Assembly: GCA_035506135.1 (NCBI GenBank)
Contig: DATJPY010000103.1
Span: forward strand, 1-64,000
Reading direction: 5' to 3'
Length of the DNA stretch: 64,000 bases
From: DATJPY01 sp035506135
GTDB lineage: Bacteria > Myxococcota_A > UBA9160 > PR03
How positions within the stretch are numbered: position 1 is the stretch's first letter; each line of letters opens with the position of its first letter. The translations under genes and the position numbers were made by a program. Shown here piece after piece: positions 54,854 to 62,529 of the stretch. The notes under the pieces were generated by a model. It worked only from the letters and a program-made list of their open reading frames with translations. It was not told the origin of the DNA and did no database searches.

Positions 54854-56791
54854 CTACGCCGCGGGCAGCTCGACCAGGACGAGCGTCTCGCCCGACTCCG
54901 AGGACTCGATGCGGAACGAGCCGCCCTGCGCGCGCACGACGGACTCCACGGCGACCACCGCCAACGTGTGCTCCGACAGCGACAGCGCGCGCTCGGCAGC
55001 GCCGGGGCCGCCGCGGAAGCGCAACAGGATGCGGAGGCGCGGGTCGCCGACTCCCGAGCCGGCCTGGTGTCGGGTGGCGACGTACAGGTCGCCGCGATCG
55101 GAGATCCAATCGAGCGCCTGCTCGAAGAGCAGCCCGAACGCGAAGCGGAGCTGGTCGGCGTCTCCGAGCGCGAGCGGGTGCTCGCGGTCGAGCTCCTCGA
55201 GCACGACCAGTCGCCGCTCCTGGATGCGGCCGCGCTGCCGCTCGAGCAGGTGCGCCAGCAGCGCCGACACGTCGATGGATCGCCGCTCGGGCGGGCCGAG
55301 CGAGCCGAGCCGCTCGAGCGTGTCGATCGCGGCCTCGATCCGGTGCGTGTCGACCTCGACGCGCTCGGCGAACATGCGGCGGAACTCGGGGTCGTCGAAG
55401 CGACCGCCCAGCATCTGGGTGAAGCTGCGGATCCCGACCAGCGGGTTCCCGACCTCGTGGGCGACCGCGCTGACGAGGCGGCGGAGGTCCGACGGGGGGG
55501 TTGGTTGCTGAGCTGCAGCACGTCCTGATGAACTTCGCTCGGCCTCGCCTCGCTGCGCGCGCCCTTCGGGCGCTTGCTGGGGATGATCCAGGCGGTCGGG
55601 CTGCCCCGGAGGCGACGGGGGCGATCCGGACTGCCCTGACGAGGGCGGGGGGGATTCGTCCTCCACCAGCTCGGCGACGAGCTCGGGGGCGAGGGGAGGG
55701 ACCGGGTCGAAGCGGAGGTCGCCGGCACCGATCGGGTCCGAGCGGGTGGCGGCGAGGGTGCGGCGGCCGACCGCCTCCAGCTCGCGCAGGTTCCCGGGCC
55801 AGGCATGCGCGCGGAGGCGGGCGATGGCGTCGGGCGCGAACTGGCGGCCCCGCTCGCCGCGCGCGGCGCTCCACTCGGCGGCGAGCCCGGTGGCGACGCG
55901 CTCGATCGCGTCCGGCCGATCGCGCAGCGGCGAGAGGCTGATCTCGAGCCCGGCGAGCGCGCGCGCGAGCTCGGGGTCGAGCGGGTCCGGATCGAGGCCC
56001 GCAGTCGCCATCCAGCGCACGCGCAGCGCGGGGAGCGCGCCCGCCGGCGGCCCCAGCTCGATCCAGCTCCGGAGCTGTCGCTGCGCGCCGCGGGGCAGGT
56101 GGTCGATGTCCTCGATGCAGACGGTCGCGAGATCGCCGGCGCCCAGCTCGCCCGTCTCGGGTACGAGCCTCGCGAAGAGCGACCGCGCGTCTGCGGCGGC
56201 GAGCGCCGACACCGACGCGAAGGGCCCCGGCGCGTCGGCCGCGCTCATCCAGTGGACGTAGCGGGCGACCAGGCCTCGGCCGCTCCCCGGCTCGCCGCGC
56301 ACCAGGAGGGGGACGTCGCGGCGGGTGGGATCGATCGCGCCGAGCAGGGCAGACGGCTCCAGGTCGCCGAGCCAGCGCCGGATGCGCGCCGCGAGGGCGT
56401 CGCGGCGGCGCCGCTCGGTGAGCGCCGCGCCGGGCCGGCGCGCGAGGGCGGAGCGCACGCGCCGCCGCAGCTCGTTCGCGTCGGCGGTGGTGGAGATCAG
56501 GGTCGCGGGCAGCGCGTCGAAGAGCCGGCGCACTTCGTCGAGATCCCGCGGCGACGCCAGCAGCACCCACAGCGGGCGCGCGGCCGCGAGTCGCGGCGCG
56601 AGCCGGTGTGCCAGCTCGAGCTCCGCCTCGAAATCGTCCGTGACGCCGAGCAGGATCGCGCGCGGCGGCGGCTCGCGCTCCAGGGCGGCGGCGTCGCACG
56701 GATCGGAGGTGAGCGCATCCACGTCGCCGGCCAGGCGCCGGAGAGCGTCGCGCCAGCCGCCGTCGCGGTGGATGATCCAGAGTCTCGCCAT
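54854..56791 (-). CDS. fusion of receiver-like, AAA+ (degenerate) and histidine-kinase-like domains
   Basis: 645 residues from the ATG at 56791 (GAGGA upstream). Residues 1-115 resemble a receiver fold without a clear acceptor Asp. Residues 145-350 resemble the AAA+ domain of sigma-54 activators: GEPGSGRG at 166-173 (Walker A Lys replaced by Arg 172), CIEDIDHLP as an altered Walker B, and WPGNLREL at 331-338, but no GAFTGA loop and no helix-turn-helix. A Pro/Ser/Gln linker (378-434) leads to a HisKA H-box AHEVGNPL (His 445). The ATPase domain after it lacks recognisable N and G boxes (LSLSEHTLAVVAV where GTGLGLA is expected). It probably regulates the NtrC-type protein encoded next rather than acting as a normal kinase. 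Confidence 0.75.
   Translation of the reverse strand: MARLWIIHRDGGWRDALRRLAGDVDALTSDPCDAAALEREPPPRAILLGVTDDFEAELELAHRLAPRLAAARPLWVLLASPRDLDEVRRLFDALPATLISTTADANELRRRVRSALARRPGAALTERRRRDALAARIRRWLGDLEPSALLGAIDPTRRDVPLLVRGEPGSGRGLVARYVHWMSAADAPGPFASVSALAAADARSLFARLVPETGELGAGDLATVCIEDIDHLPRGAQRQLRSWIELGPPAGALPALRVRWMATAGLDPDPLDPELARALAGLEISLSPLRDRPDAIERVATGLAAEWSAARGERGRQFAPDAIARLRAHAWPGNLRELEAVGRRTLAATRSDPIGAGDLRFDPVPPLAPELVAELVEDESPPPSSGQSGSPPSPPGQPDRLDHPQQAPEGRAQRGEAERSSSGRAAAQQPTPPSDLRRLVSAVAHEVGNPLVGIRSFTQMLGGRFDDPEFRRMFAERVEVDTHRIEAAIDTLERLGSLGPPERRSIDVSALLAHLLERQRGRIQERRLVVLEELDREHPLALGDADQLRFAFGLLFEQALDWISDRGDLYVATRHQAGSGVGDPRLRILLRFRGGPGAAERALSLSEHTLAVVAVESVVRAQGGSFRIESSESGETLVLVELPAA
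55526..55557 (-). repeat. dispersed GC-rich repeat, copy 3, inside a coding region
   Basis: On the minus strand CGCAGCGAGGCGAGG ... CGAGCGAAGTTCATCA matches copies 1 and 2. It lies in frame in the AAA/kinase gene and encodes part of the linker (QRGEAERSSS) between the AAA+ and HisKA domains. Confidence 0.5.
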
Positions 56792-56836
56792 CGATCCTCG
56801 CCAGGAGCAGGGCACACGCGCCCGCCCGGGTCGCGG

Positions 56837-56852
56837 GGCAAGCGCCGTGCCA
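56837..56852 (-). promoter_or_regulatory. sigma-54 (-24/-12) promoter of the AAA/kinase gene
   Basis: Minus strand: TGGCAC-GGCGC-TTGCC. The -24 box and TTGC are perfect; the final base is C instead of A/T. The predicted start near 56826 gives a ~35-base leader to the ATG at 56791. Confidence 0.62.
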
Positions 56853-57070
56853 GGCGCTGCGACCTCGCTGCAGCGTGCAGCCCGGCGGCAGCGCGGCCCG
56901 CAAGCGCGCACGGCCTCGCCGGAACGGTGAATCCCGCCGCCCGCCGCGCCACCGGCCGCGCGCGGCGGCGTTGGGGCAGTCTCCTATCCAATGTGGGAAG
57001 GCCGCGTTCGCTGGTTGCCCGCGATTGTACCCTCTGCCAGAGTAGACCCATCTCCCGCGCGGAGCCCGAT

Positions 57071-58603
57071 TTGGCCGTCCTCTCCGCCGGACCCGAGGTC
57101 CGGCTCCGGAACTGGTTCGAGCGTCCCTACGACGACGCCATCGCTGCGGCCCGCACCTGCTACTCCCCGCGCGTGATCGACGCCGACGAGGTGACCGAGG
57201 GCCAGCGGCGCAACATCGGTCCGCTCACCTTCGAGGGCGGCCATCACACCGTCTACCAGCACGCGACGTTCGAGTTCTCGCTGTCGGGGATCTCGCGGCA
57301 GCTCGTCTGGTGCTTCCTCCACGCGTTTCCGTTCTACAACACGGAGCAGCAGAGCCAGCGCTACGTGCGGCTCGACGAGCCGCGCGCACACGTGCCGCCC
57401 GCGCTCGGCGGCGAGGCGCGGGCGCTCTTCGAGCGGAGCGTCGAGCAGGCGTGGGAGGCCTATCGGGAGCTGACCACCCGCCTCCGGCCCGTGACGCGCG
57501 CGCTCCTCGCCGAGCTCTGGCGGCTGGACCGCAAGAGCGAGGCATTCGGGCGCAACGTCGAGAAGGAGGCCGAGAAGAAGGCGATCGAGACCGCGCGCTA
57601 CGTGATCCCGATCGCCTGCCACACCGCCATGGTCTACACCGTGTCGGGCATCGTGCTGCACCGCCTGCGGCGCATGGCGGCCGCGAGCGAGGCGCCCGAC
57701 GAGGCCCGCGACGTGGTGGAGCGCATGCTCGCCGAGGTGGCGCGCGTCGACCCGGCGTTCTTCGTCGAGGTGGGCGAGCCGCCGCTGCGCGCGGAGGAGG
57801 CGCTCGAGAACCAGGTCGCGCCGCCGGGGCTCGGCGATGCGGCCGCGCTCGAAGCGTTCGACAAGTCGCTGGGAGGCCGCCGCTCGCGCCTGGTCGACTG
57901 GAGCCCGCGCGCGCCGCAGCTCGTGGCCGACGCGATCCGCCGCGTGCTCGCTCGGGCCGATCTCGACGACGCCGAGGCGCTGGCCCTGGCGCTCGACCCC
58001 GCGCGCAATCCGCACCGCCTCGACACGCTCAACGTGTCGGTCCACGTCCCGGTGATGCGCGCGCTGGAGCATGCCCACTACGCCTTCCGGAAGAAGCTCT
58101 CGCACGCGGCCGACTCCCAGGACCAGCGTCACCGGATGGTGTCTGGCTCGCGGCCGCTGCTCTCGCGCAGCGTGCCGGCCGCGGTCGACGTCGTCGAGCC
58201 CGAGCTGATCCGCGCCGATCCCGCCTGCCACGCGCGCTTCCGCGAGGCCGTGGAGGCCGCGTGGGACGCGCGCGCTCGCCTGCTGGCGCTCGGCGTCGCG
58301 CCCGAGCTCGCGCTCTACGTGCTCCCCAACGCGCTCGCGGTGCGCTTCGAGGAGTCGGGCTCGCTCCTGCACCTGCTCCACAAGTGGACGATGCGCACCT
58401 GCCTGAACGCACAGCGCGAGATCTACGAGGCGTCGATGGACGAGGTCGAGCAGGTGCGCGCGGTCCACCCCGAGCTGGCCCGACACGTCGGCCCGCCCTG
58501 CTTCGTGCGCGACGGGCTCGTTCGCCCGCGCTGCACCGAGGGCAGCCACTTCTGCGGCATCCCGGTGTGGCGGAGCTTCCCGGACGTCGAGCGGCGGATC
58601 TGA
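57071..58603 (+). CDS. ThyX-like protein with two ThyX domains
   Basis: 510 residues from a TTG at 57071 (GGAG six bases upstream); a GTG at 56993 is an alternative without a good SD. The protein is about twice the length of ThyX. The first half has HATFEFSLSGISRQLVW, FYNTEQQSQRYV (about 89-99) and ARYVIPIACHTAMVYTVSG; the second half has HYAFRKKLSHAADSQDQRHR (about 335-355) and LLHKWTMRTCLNAQREIYE. ThyX makes dTMP with FAD and methylene-tetrahydrofolate. The usual RHR-x7-S motif is altered in both halves (LHA, SHA), so thymidylate synthase activity is not assured. Confidence 0.75.
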   Translation: MAVLSAGPEVRLRNWFERPYDDAIAAARTCYSPRVIDADEVTEGQRRNIGPLTFEGGHHTVYQHATFEFSLSGISRQLVWCFLHAFPFYNTEQQSQRYVRLDEPRAHVPPALGGEARALFERSVEQAWEAYRELTTRLRPVTRALLAELWRLDRKSEAFGRNVEKEAEKKAIETARYVIPIACHTAMVYTVSGIVLHRLRRMAAASEAPDEARDVVERMLAEVARVDPAFFVEVGEPPLRAEEALENQVAPPGLGDAAALEAFDKSLGGRRSRLVDWSPRAPQLVADAIRRVLARADLDDAEALALALDPARNPHRLDTLNVSVHVPVMRALEHAHYAFRKKLSHAADSQDQRHRMVSGSRPLLSRSVPAAVDVVEPELIRADPACHARFREAVEAAWDARARLLALGVAPELALYVLPNALAVRFEESGSLLHLLHKWTMRTCLNAQREIYEASMDEVEQVRAVHPELARHVGPPCFVRDGLVRPRCTEGSHFCGIPVWRSFPDVERRI

Positions 58604-59571
58604 TGCGCCGGCGCGCCGCCCTCCTCCTCGCCGGCTCGCTCCTGGCGGCCGCGCCGGCCGGGGCGATCGAGCTCGAGGGCACCTGGTACGTGCTCGTGCA
58701 CTTCCAGGACAAGGAGTCGCCGAAGCCCGACGCGTGGCGCTGGGAGGACCGCGTCTGGAAGTTCGAGCAGAAGGCCGACCGGCTCGAGTGGACCGACTAT
58801 CCGATCGTGGTGTTCGACGACGAGAAGGGCCGCTTCGAGTCGCTCGGCAGCAATCACGCCGCGCGGGTGGTGGAGGCCTGGGAGCCGAGCGCGGCGCAGC
58901 TCGCCGACATCAAGGACGGGCTGCAGGTCAACCCGCGCGGGATGAAGACCAAGTCGCTGCGCGCGGTGGACGGCGGCGCCGGCTGGAGCTCGAGCGAGGG
59001 CGCGAGCGGCGCCTCCGCCACGGTCATCACCTATACCGAGCACTGGTCGATCGCGGGACTTCCGGACAAGCCCGTCTTCACCCGCGACGATTCGATGAGC
59101 GGGGGCAGCACCGAGGAGCTCTCGGGCCGCACCCAGTACAAGACCACCGAGGTGACGGCCGACGAGCTGCACGGCAGCTTCGACCGCGACGGGACGCGCA
59201 TCGGCAACTTCCGCATGATCCGCTCGGGCGACACGCAGAAGGTTCGCGGCAGCGGCCTCACCCAGGACCAGCGGGTGATGCAGATGTTCGCGTCGCAGGC
59301 CGGCCTCACGTTGGATGCGGCGCAGATCCAGGCGATCACCAGCGGCAAGGTCGCGCCCGGCTCGCCGGTGCCCGACGACGTGCGCGCCGACGTGCGCGCG
59401 CAGATCCGCCAGGGCGTCGAGGAGGCGTTCCGGCGACAGAGCACGGATCCGCGCGCCGCGAGCGCCGAGGTCGATCGCCTCACCAGCAAGATCGAGCACC
59501 TGATCCTCGACGAAGGCAAGAGCCCCGAGCAGGTCCAGGAGATGCTCAAGCGGGGCGAGGTCACGCCCTGA
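58603..59571 (+). CDS. exported protein of unknown function
   Basis: 322 residues; the ATG overlaps the previous TGA (TGATG). Signal peptide MRRRAALLLAGSLLAAAPAGA. The region 25-215 is beta-rich with many Trp and charged residues (ELEGTWYVLVHFQDKES, RWEDRVWKFEQKADRLEWTD, VVFDDEKGRFESLGSNHAAR), lipocalin-like in feel but not assignable. A helical C-terminal part (ALTLDAAQIQAI-like, then SKIEHLILDEGKSPEQVQEM) follows. No function is offered. Coupling to the ThyX-like gene may only reflect dense packing. Confidence 0.6.
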   Translation: MRRRAALLLAGSLLAAAPAGAIELEGTWYVLVHFQDKESPKPDAWRWEDRVWKFEQKADRLEWTDYPIVVFDDEKGRFESLGSNHAARVVEAWEPSAAQLADIKDGLQVNPRGMKTKSLRAVDGGAGWSSSEGASGASATVITYTEHWSIAGLPDKPVFTRDDSMSGGSTEELSGRTQYKTTEVTADELHGSFDRDGTRIGNFRMIRSGDTQKVRGSGLTQDQRVMQMFASQAGLTLDAAQIQAITSGKVAPGSPVPDDVRADVRAQIRQGVEEAFRRQSTDPRAASAEVDRLTSKIEHLILDEGKSPEQVQEMLKRGEVTP

Positions 59572-59581
59572 GCGCGCTGCG

Positions 59582-59610
59582 TGGACGATCGGGACGCCGA
59601 CCGGTATAAC
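59582..59610 (+). promoter_or_regulatory. sigma-70-type promoter of the aminotransferase gene
   Basis: TGGACG (-35, 4 of 6) and TATAAC (-10, 5 of 6) with a 17-base spacer. The predicted start near 59617 gives a 25-base leader to the ATG at 59642. Confidence 0.5.
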
Positions 59611-59641
59611 TTGCGACCGCGTCGCCCGCGGAGTCCACCCG

Positions 59642-60973
59642 ATGCCCGCCAAGCTGAATCCGATCGCGCAGCAGCTCAACGAGCGGCTGACCGCGAGCGC
59701 CCCCGAGGTGCTCGCGATGCTCTCCGACCTCGGCCGCCGCCTCTACTTCCCGAAGGGCATCCTCTCCCAGACGGCGGAGGCGAAGCAGAAGGCCCGCCGC
59801 TTCAACGCGACGATCGGGATCGCGACCGAGAAGGGCGGGCCGATGTACCTGCCCTCGATCCACCGGCACCTGGTCGACGTCGCGCCGGGCGACGCCTACG
59901 AGTACGCGCCGCCGGCCGGCCGCCCGACGCTGCGCGCGCGCTGGCGCGAGAAGCTGCTCGAGGAGAATCCGTCGCTGCGCGGCAAGGCGTTCGGCCTTCC
60001 GATCGTGACGAGCGCGCTGACGCACGGCCTCGCGCTGGTCGGCGACCTCTTCGTCGGCGCCGGCGACCGCATCCTCCTGCCCGACCAGCTCTGGGGCAAC
60101 TACCGGCTCACCTACGAGGTGCGGCTCGGCGCGGAGATCGCGACCTATCCGTTCTACGCCGGTGCGGGCTTCAACGTGAAGGGCTTCGCCGACGCGCTCG
60201 CCGCCGAGGCGCGCGGGCGCGACAAGCTCGTCGTGCTGCTGAACTTCCCCAACAACCCCACCGGCTACATGCCAACGCCGGCCGAGGGCGAAGCGCTCGC
60301 GAACGCGCTCGCCGAGCAGGCGGCGCGCGGCACGCGCATCGTCGCCGTCCTCGACGACGCCTACTTCGGCCTGTTCTACCACCTCGGCGCTCCGTCGATG
60401 ACCGAGTCGCTCTTCGGCCTGATCGCGAATCGCCACCCGAACCTGCTCGCGGTGAAGCTCGACGGCGCGACCAAGGAGCTCTTCGTGTGGGGCCTGCGCT
60501 GCGGCTTCGCGACGTTCGCGCCCGGCGACGCGAAGACCGCCGAGATCGCGTGCGAGGTGCTGGACGCGAAGGCGCGCGGCGCGATCCGCGGCGCGCTCTC
60601 GAACAGCCCGATGCTGTCGCAGACGCTGGTCGAGCGGGCGATCGACGCCTCGTCGATCGCTGCCGAGCGCAAGGAGAAGGCCGAGACGCTGCGCGCGCGC
60701 GCCGCGCGCGTCCACGAGGTCGTGGGCCGCCCCGCCTTCCGCGCGAGCTTCGAGGCCTATCCCTTCAACAGCGGCTACTTCATGTGCGTCAAGGTGAAGG
60801 GCGTCGACGCGGAGGCGCTTCGCCTGCACCTGCTCGACCGGCACGGAGTCGGGCTCATCGCGACCAGCCCGACCGACATCCGCGTCGCCTTCTCGTGCCT
60901 CGAGCTCGCCGAGATCGAGCCGCTCTTCGAGACGCTGCACCAGGCGATCCAGGAGCTACGGGGCGCCTCCTAG
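59642..60973 (+). CDS. PLP-dependent class I/II aminotransferase
   Basis: 443 residues. NFPNNPTGY (PLP-ring Asn), DDAYFGLFY (Asp/Tyr), and KLDGATKELFVWGLRCGF with the Schiff-base Lys and phosphate-binding Arg are in the usual order and spacing. The N-terminal part (FPKGILSQTAEAKQKARRFN) is not of the common AspC type and resembles a less-studied clade found in many deltaproteobacteria. It transfers amino groups between an amino acid and a 2-oxo acid; the substrate is not evident. The 3' end overlaps the convergent M20 gene by 18 bases. Confidence 0.88.
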   Translation: MPAKLNPIAQQLNERLTASAPEVLAMLSDLGRRLYFPKGILSQTAEAKQKARRFNATIGIATEKGGPMYLPSIHRHLVDVAPGDAYEYAPPAGRPTLRARWREKLLEENPSLRGKAFGLPIVTSALTHGLALVGDLFVGAGDRILLPDQLWGNYRLTYEVRLGAEIATYPFYAGAGFNVKGFADALAAEARGRDKLVVLLNFPNNPTGYMPTPAEGEALANALAEQAARGTRIVAVLDDAYFGLFYHLGAPSMTESLFGLIANRHPNLLAVKLDGATKELFVWGLRCGFATFAPGDAKTAEIACEVLDAKARGAIRGALSNSPMLSQTLVERAIDASSIAAERKEKAETLRARAARVHEVVGRPAFRASFEAYPFNSGYFMCVKVKGVDAEALRLHLLDRHGVGLIATSPTDIRVAFSCLELAEIEPLFETLHQAIQELRGAS

Positions 60974-62410
60974 CACCTCGAGGATCCGCAACGTGGCGTG
61001 GACGCCGCGCTCGAGGTTGTCGACCGAGATGCGCTCATTCGGCCCGTGGATGCCGCGCGTCTCGCTCGGCGGGAGCCAGCGCGGCACGAAGCCGTAGGCG
61101 ACCAGGCCGAGGTCGCGGAAGTAGTGCGAGTCGGTGAAGCCGGCGATCACGCGCGGCAGCACCCAGGCGCCGGGATCGAGCTCGGCCGCCACCCGCTGGA
61201 TCGCGTCGAACAGCTCGCTGCGAGAGGGCGAGCTGCGCGTCTCGAACGAGAGGACCGGGTCCACCGCGATGGTCGGATCGGCGACGGCCGCGCGCAGCCG
61301 GTCGAGGAAGGCGTCGCAGCGATCGCCGGGCAGGAGCCGCACGTCGAGCGCGGCCTCGGCCGTGTCCGGCACCACGTTCACGCTGCTGTGCGAGCCCGCG
61401 GAGAGGACGGTGATCGAGATCGTGTTGCGCACGAGTGCGGCGCGCGCGGGGTCGGCGAGGAAGCGGCGGCGGAACTCGGCGTCGTTGGCGAGCGCCGCCG
61501 CGAGGTCGCGATAGCCCGCGCGGTCGGCGGGATCGGCGATCGGTGCCAGCGCGGCGAACATGCTCGCCACCTCGGGCACGACGCGCAGCTCCATCTCCAT
61601 GTCGAGCCGCCGCACGCGCTCGAGCGCGGCGACCAGGCGAGGCACCGCGCCGTAGGGGCCTGCGGTCGAGGCGTGGCCGGGCGCGCCGCGCGCGACGAGC
61701 CGCGTCCAGCAGGGCGACTTCTCCGAGACGTCCACGCCCCAAACGTTCGGCGCGTTGCCGTCGCCCTGCAGGATCCCGCCGCCCTCGGTCAGCAGGAACT
61801 CGGCGCCGCCCAGAAGCTCCTTGTGCTCGCTCGCGATGAAGCCGGCGCCGTCGCGGCCGCCGGTCTCCTCGTCGGGCGTCGCCAGGAAGATCACGTCCCG
61901 GTCGAGCTTCGACTCGCGCCGCGCGAGCTGCATGAGAGCGAGCAGATGCACGATGGCGACGCCCTTCGCATCGAGCGCGCCGCGGCCGACGACGTACCCG
62001 CCCGCGACGAGCCCCGCGAACGGATCGACGGCCCAGCCCTCGCCCTCCGCCGGCACCACGTCGAGATGGGAGAGGAGGACGATCGGGGGACGCTTTCCGG
62101 TGCCGGGGACGCGGGCCCACGCCGCCGCCCGTCCGAGCGCCGACACTCCCTTGGGGGTCGGGACGACCTTCGCCTCGATTCCCTCGGCGGCGAGGATCCC
62201 CACGAGCTGCTCCGCAAGCGGCTTCTCATCTCCAGGTGGGTTCACGGTGTCGATGCGGATCGCCTGCGCCAGCAGGGCGGCCGCAGCGCCTCCGAGATCC
62301 TTGTTCGGATCCGGATAGCTACGCCCCTGGAACGGCCAGACCGCCTCGGCCTCGGGCGCGAGCAAGAACGGCAGCAGGAAGATGGCAACGAACCGGCGCG
62401 TGTTGCGCAT
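60956..62410 (-). CDS. M20-family zinc peptidase, exported
   Basis: 484 residues from the ATG at 62410, which gives the signal peptide MRNTRRFVAIFLLPFLLAPEAEA; an upstream ATG (62458) would add 16 residues through a dyad region. Metal ligands are in SHLDVVPAE (His, Asp), GRGALDAKG (bridging Asp), DEETGGRDG (Glu pair), and the late FTDSHYF-type His. HASTAGPYGA is in the lid/dimerisation domain. It resembles the CPG2/PM20D1-like carboxypeptidase or N-acyl amino acid hydrolase group. A periplasmic or outer location is likely. Confidence 0.9.
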   Translation of the reverse strand: MRNTRRFVAIFLLPFLLAPEAEAVWPFQGRSYPDPNKDLGGAAAALLAQAIRIDTVNPPGDEKPLAEQLVGILAAEGIEAKVVPTPKGVSALGRAAAWARVPGTGKRPPIVLLSHLDVVPAEGEGWAVDPFAGLVAGGYVVGRGALDAKGVAIVHLLALMQLARRESKLDRDVIFLATPDEETGGRDGAGFIASEHKELLGGAEFLLTEGGGILQGDGNAPNVWGVDVSEKSPCWTRLVARGAPGHASTAGPYGAVPRLVAALERVRRLDMEMELRVVPEVASMFAALAPIADPADRAGYRDLAAALANDAEFRRRFLADPARAALVRNTISITVLSAGSHSSVNVVPDTAEAALDVRLLPGDRCDAFLDRLRAAVADPTIAVDPVLSFETRSSPSRSELFDAIQRVAAELDPGAWVLPRVIAGFTDSHYFRDLGLVAYGFVPRWLPPSETRGIHGPNERISVDNLERGVHATLRILEVLGGAP

Positions 62411-62421
62411 CCATCCCCGCA

Positions 62422-62437
62422 GTGACGTAGGCGTCAC
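62422..62437. promoter_or_regulatory. dyad GTGACG-TAGG-CGTCAC upstream of the M20 gene
   Basis: Six-base perfect arms, 12 bases before the M20 ATG on the minus strand, in the gap between divergent genes. It is a likely operator; the regulator was not identified. Confidence 0.45.
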
Positions 62438-62449
62438 GACCTTATGAAC

Positions 62450-62460
62450 AAGTGTCACTT
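62450..62460. promoter_or_regulatory. odd dyad AAGTG-T-CACTT
   Basis: Five-base arms around one base, 13 bases from the dyad at 62422-62437. The AT-rich stretch between them (ccttatgaac) may hold a promoter for one of the divergent genes. Confidence 0.35.
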
Positions 62461-62529
62461 ACAGTTGCACGCCGGCGTTGCCGATGCGCTAACCGTAGCG
62501 TCCGCGCCGAGGGGACAGGAGGGGGGCCG

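Noticed and set aside
55805..57070. N-terminal extension of the ThyX-like frame over the AAA/kinase gene
   Set aside because: It is antisense to a conserved domain and has no homologous-looking content; the TTG at 57071 with GGAG fits the domain start.
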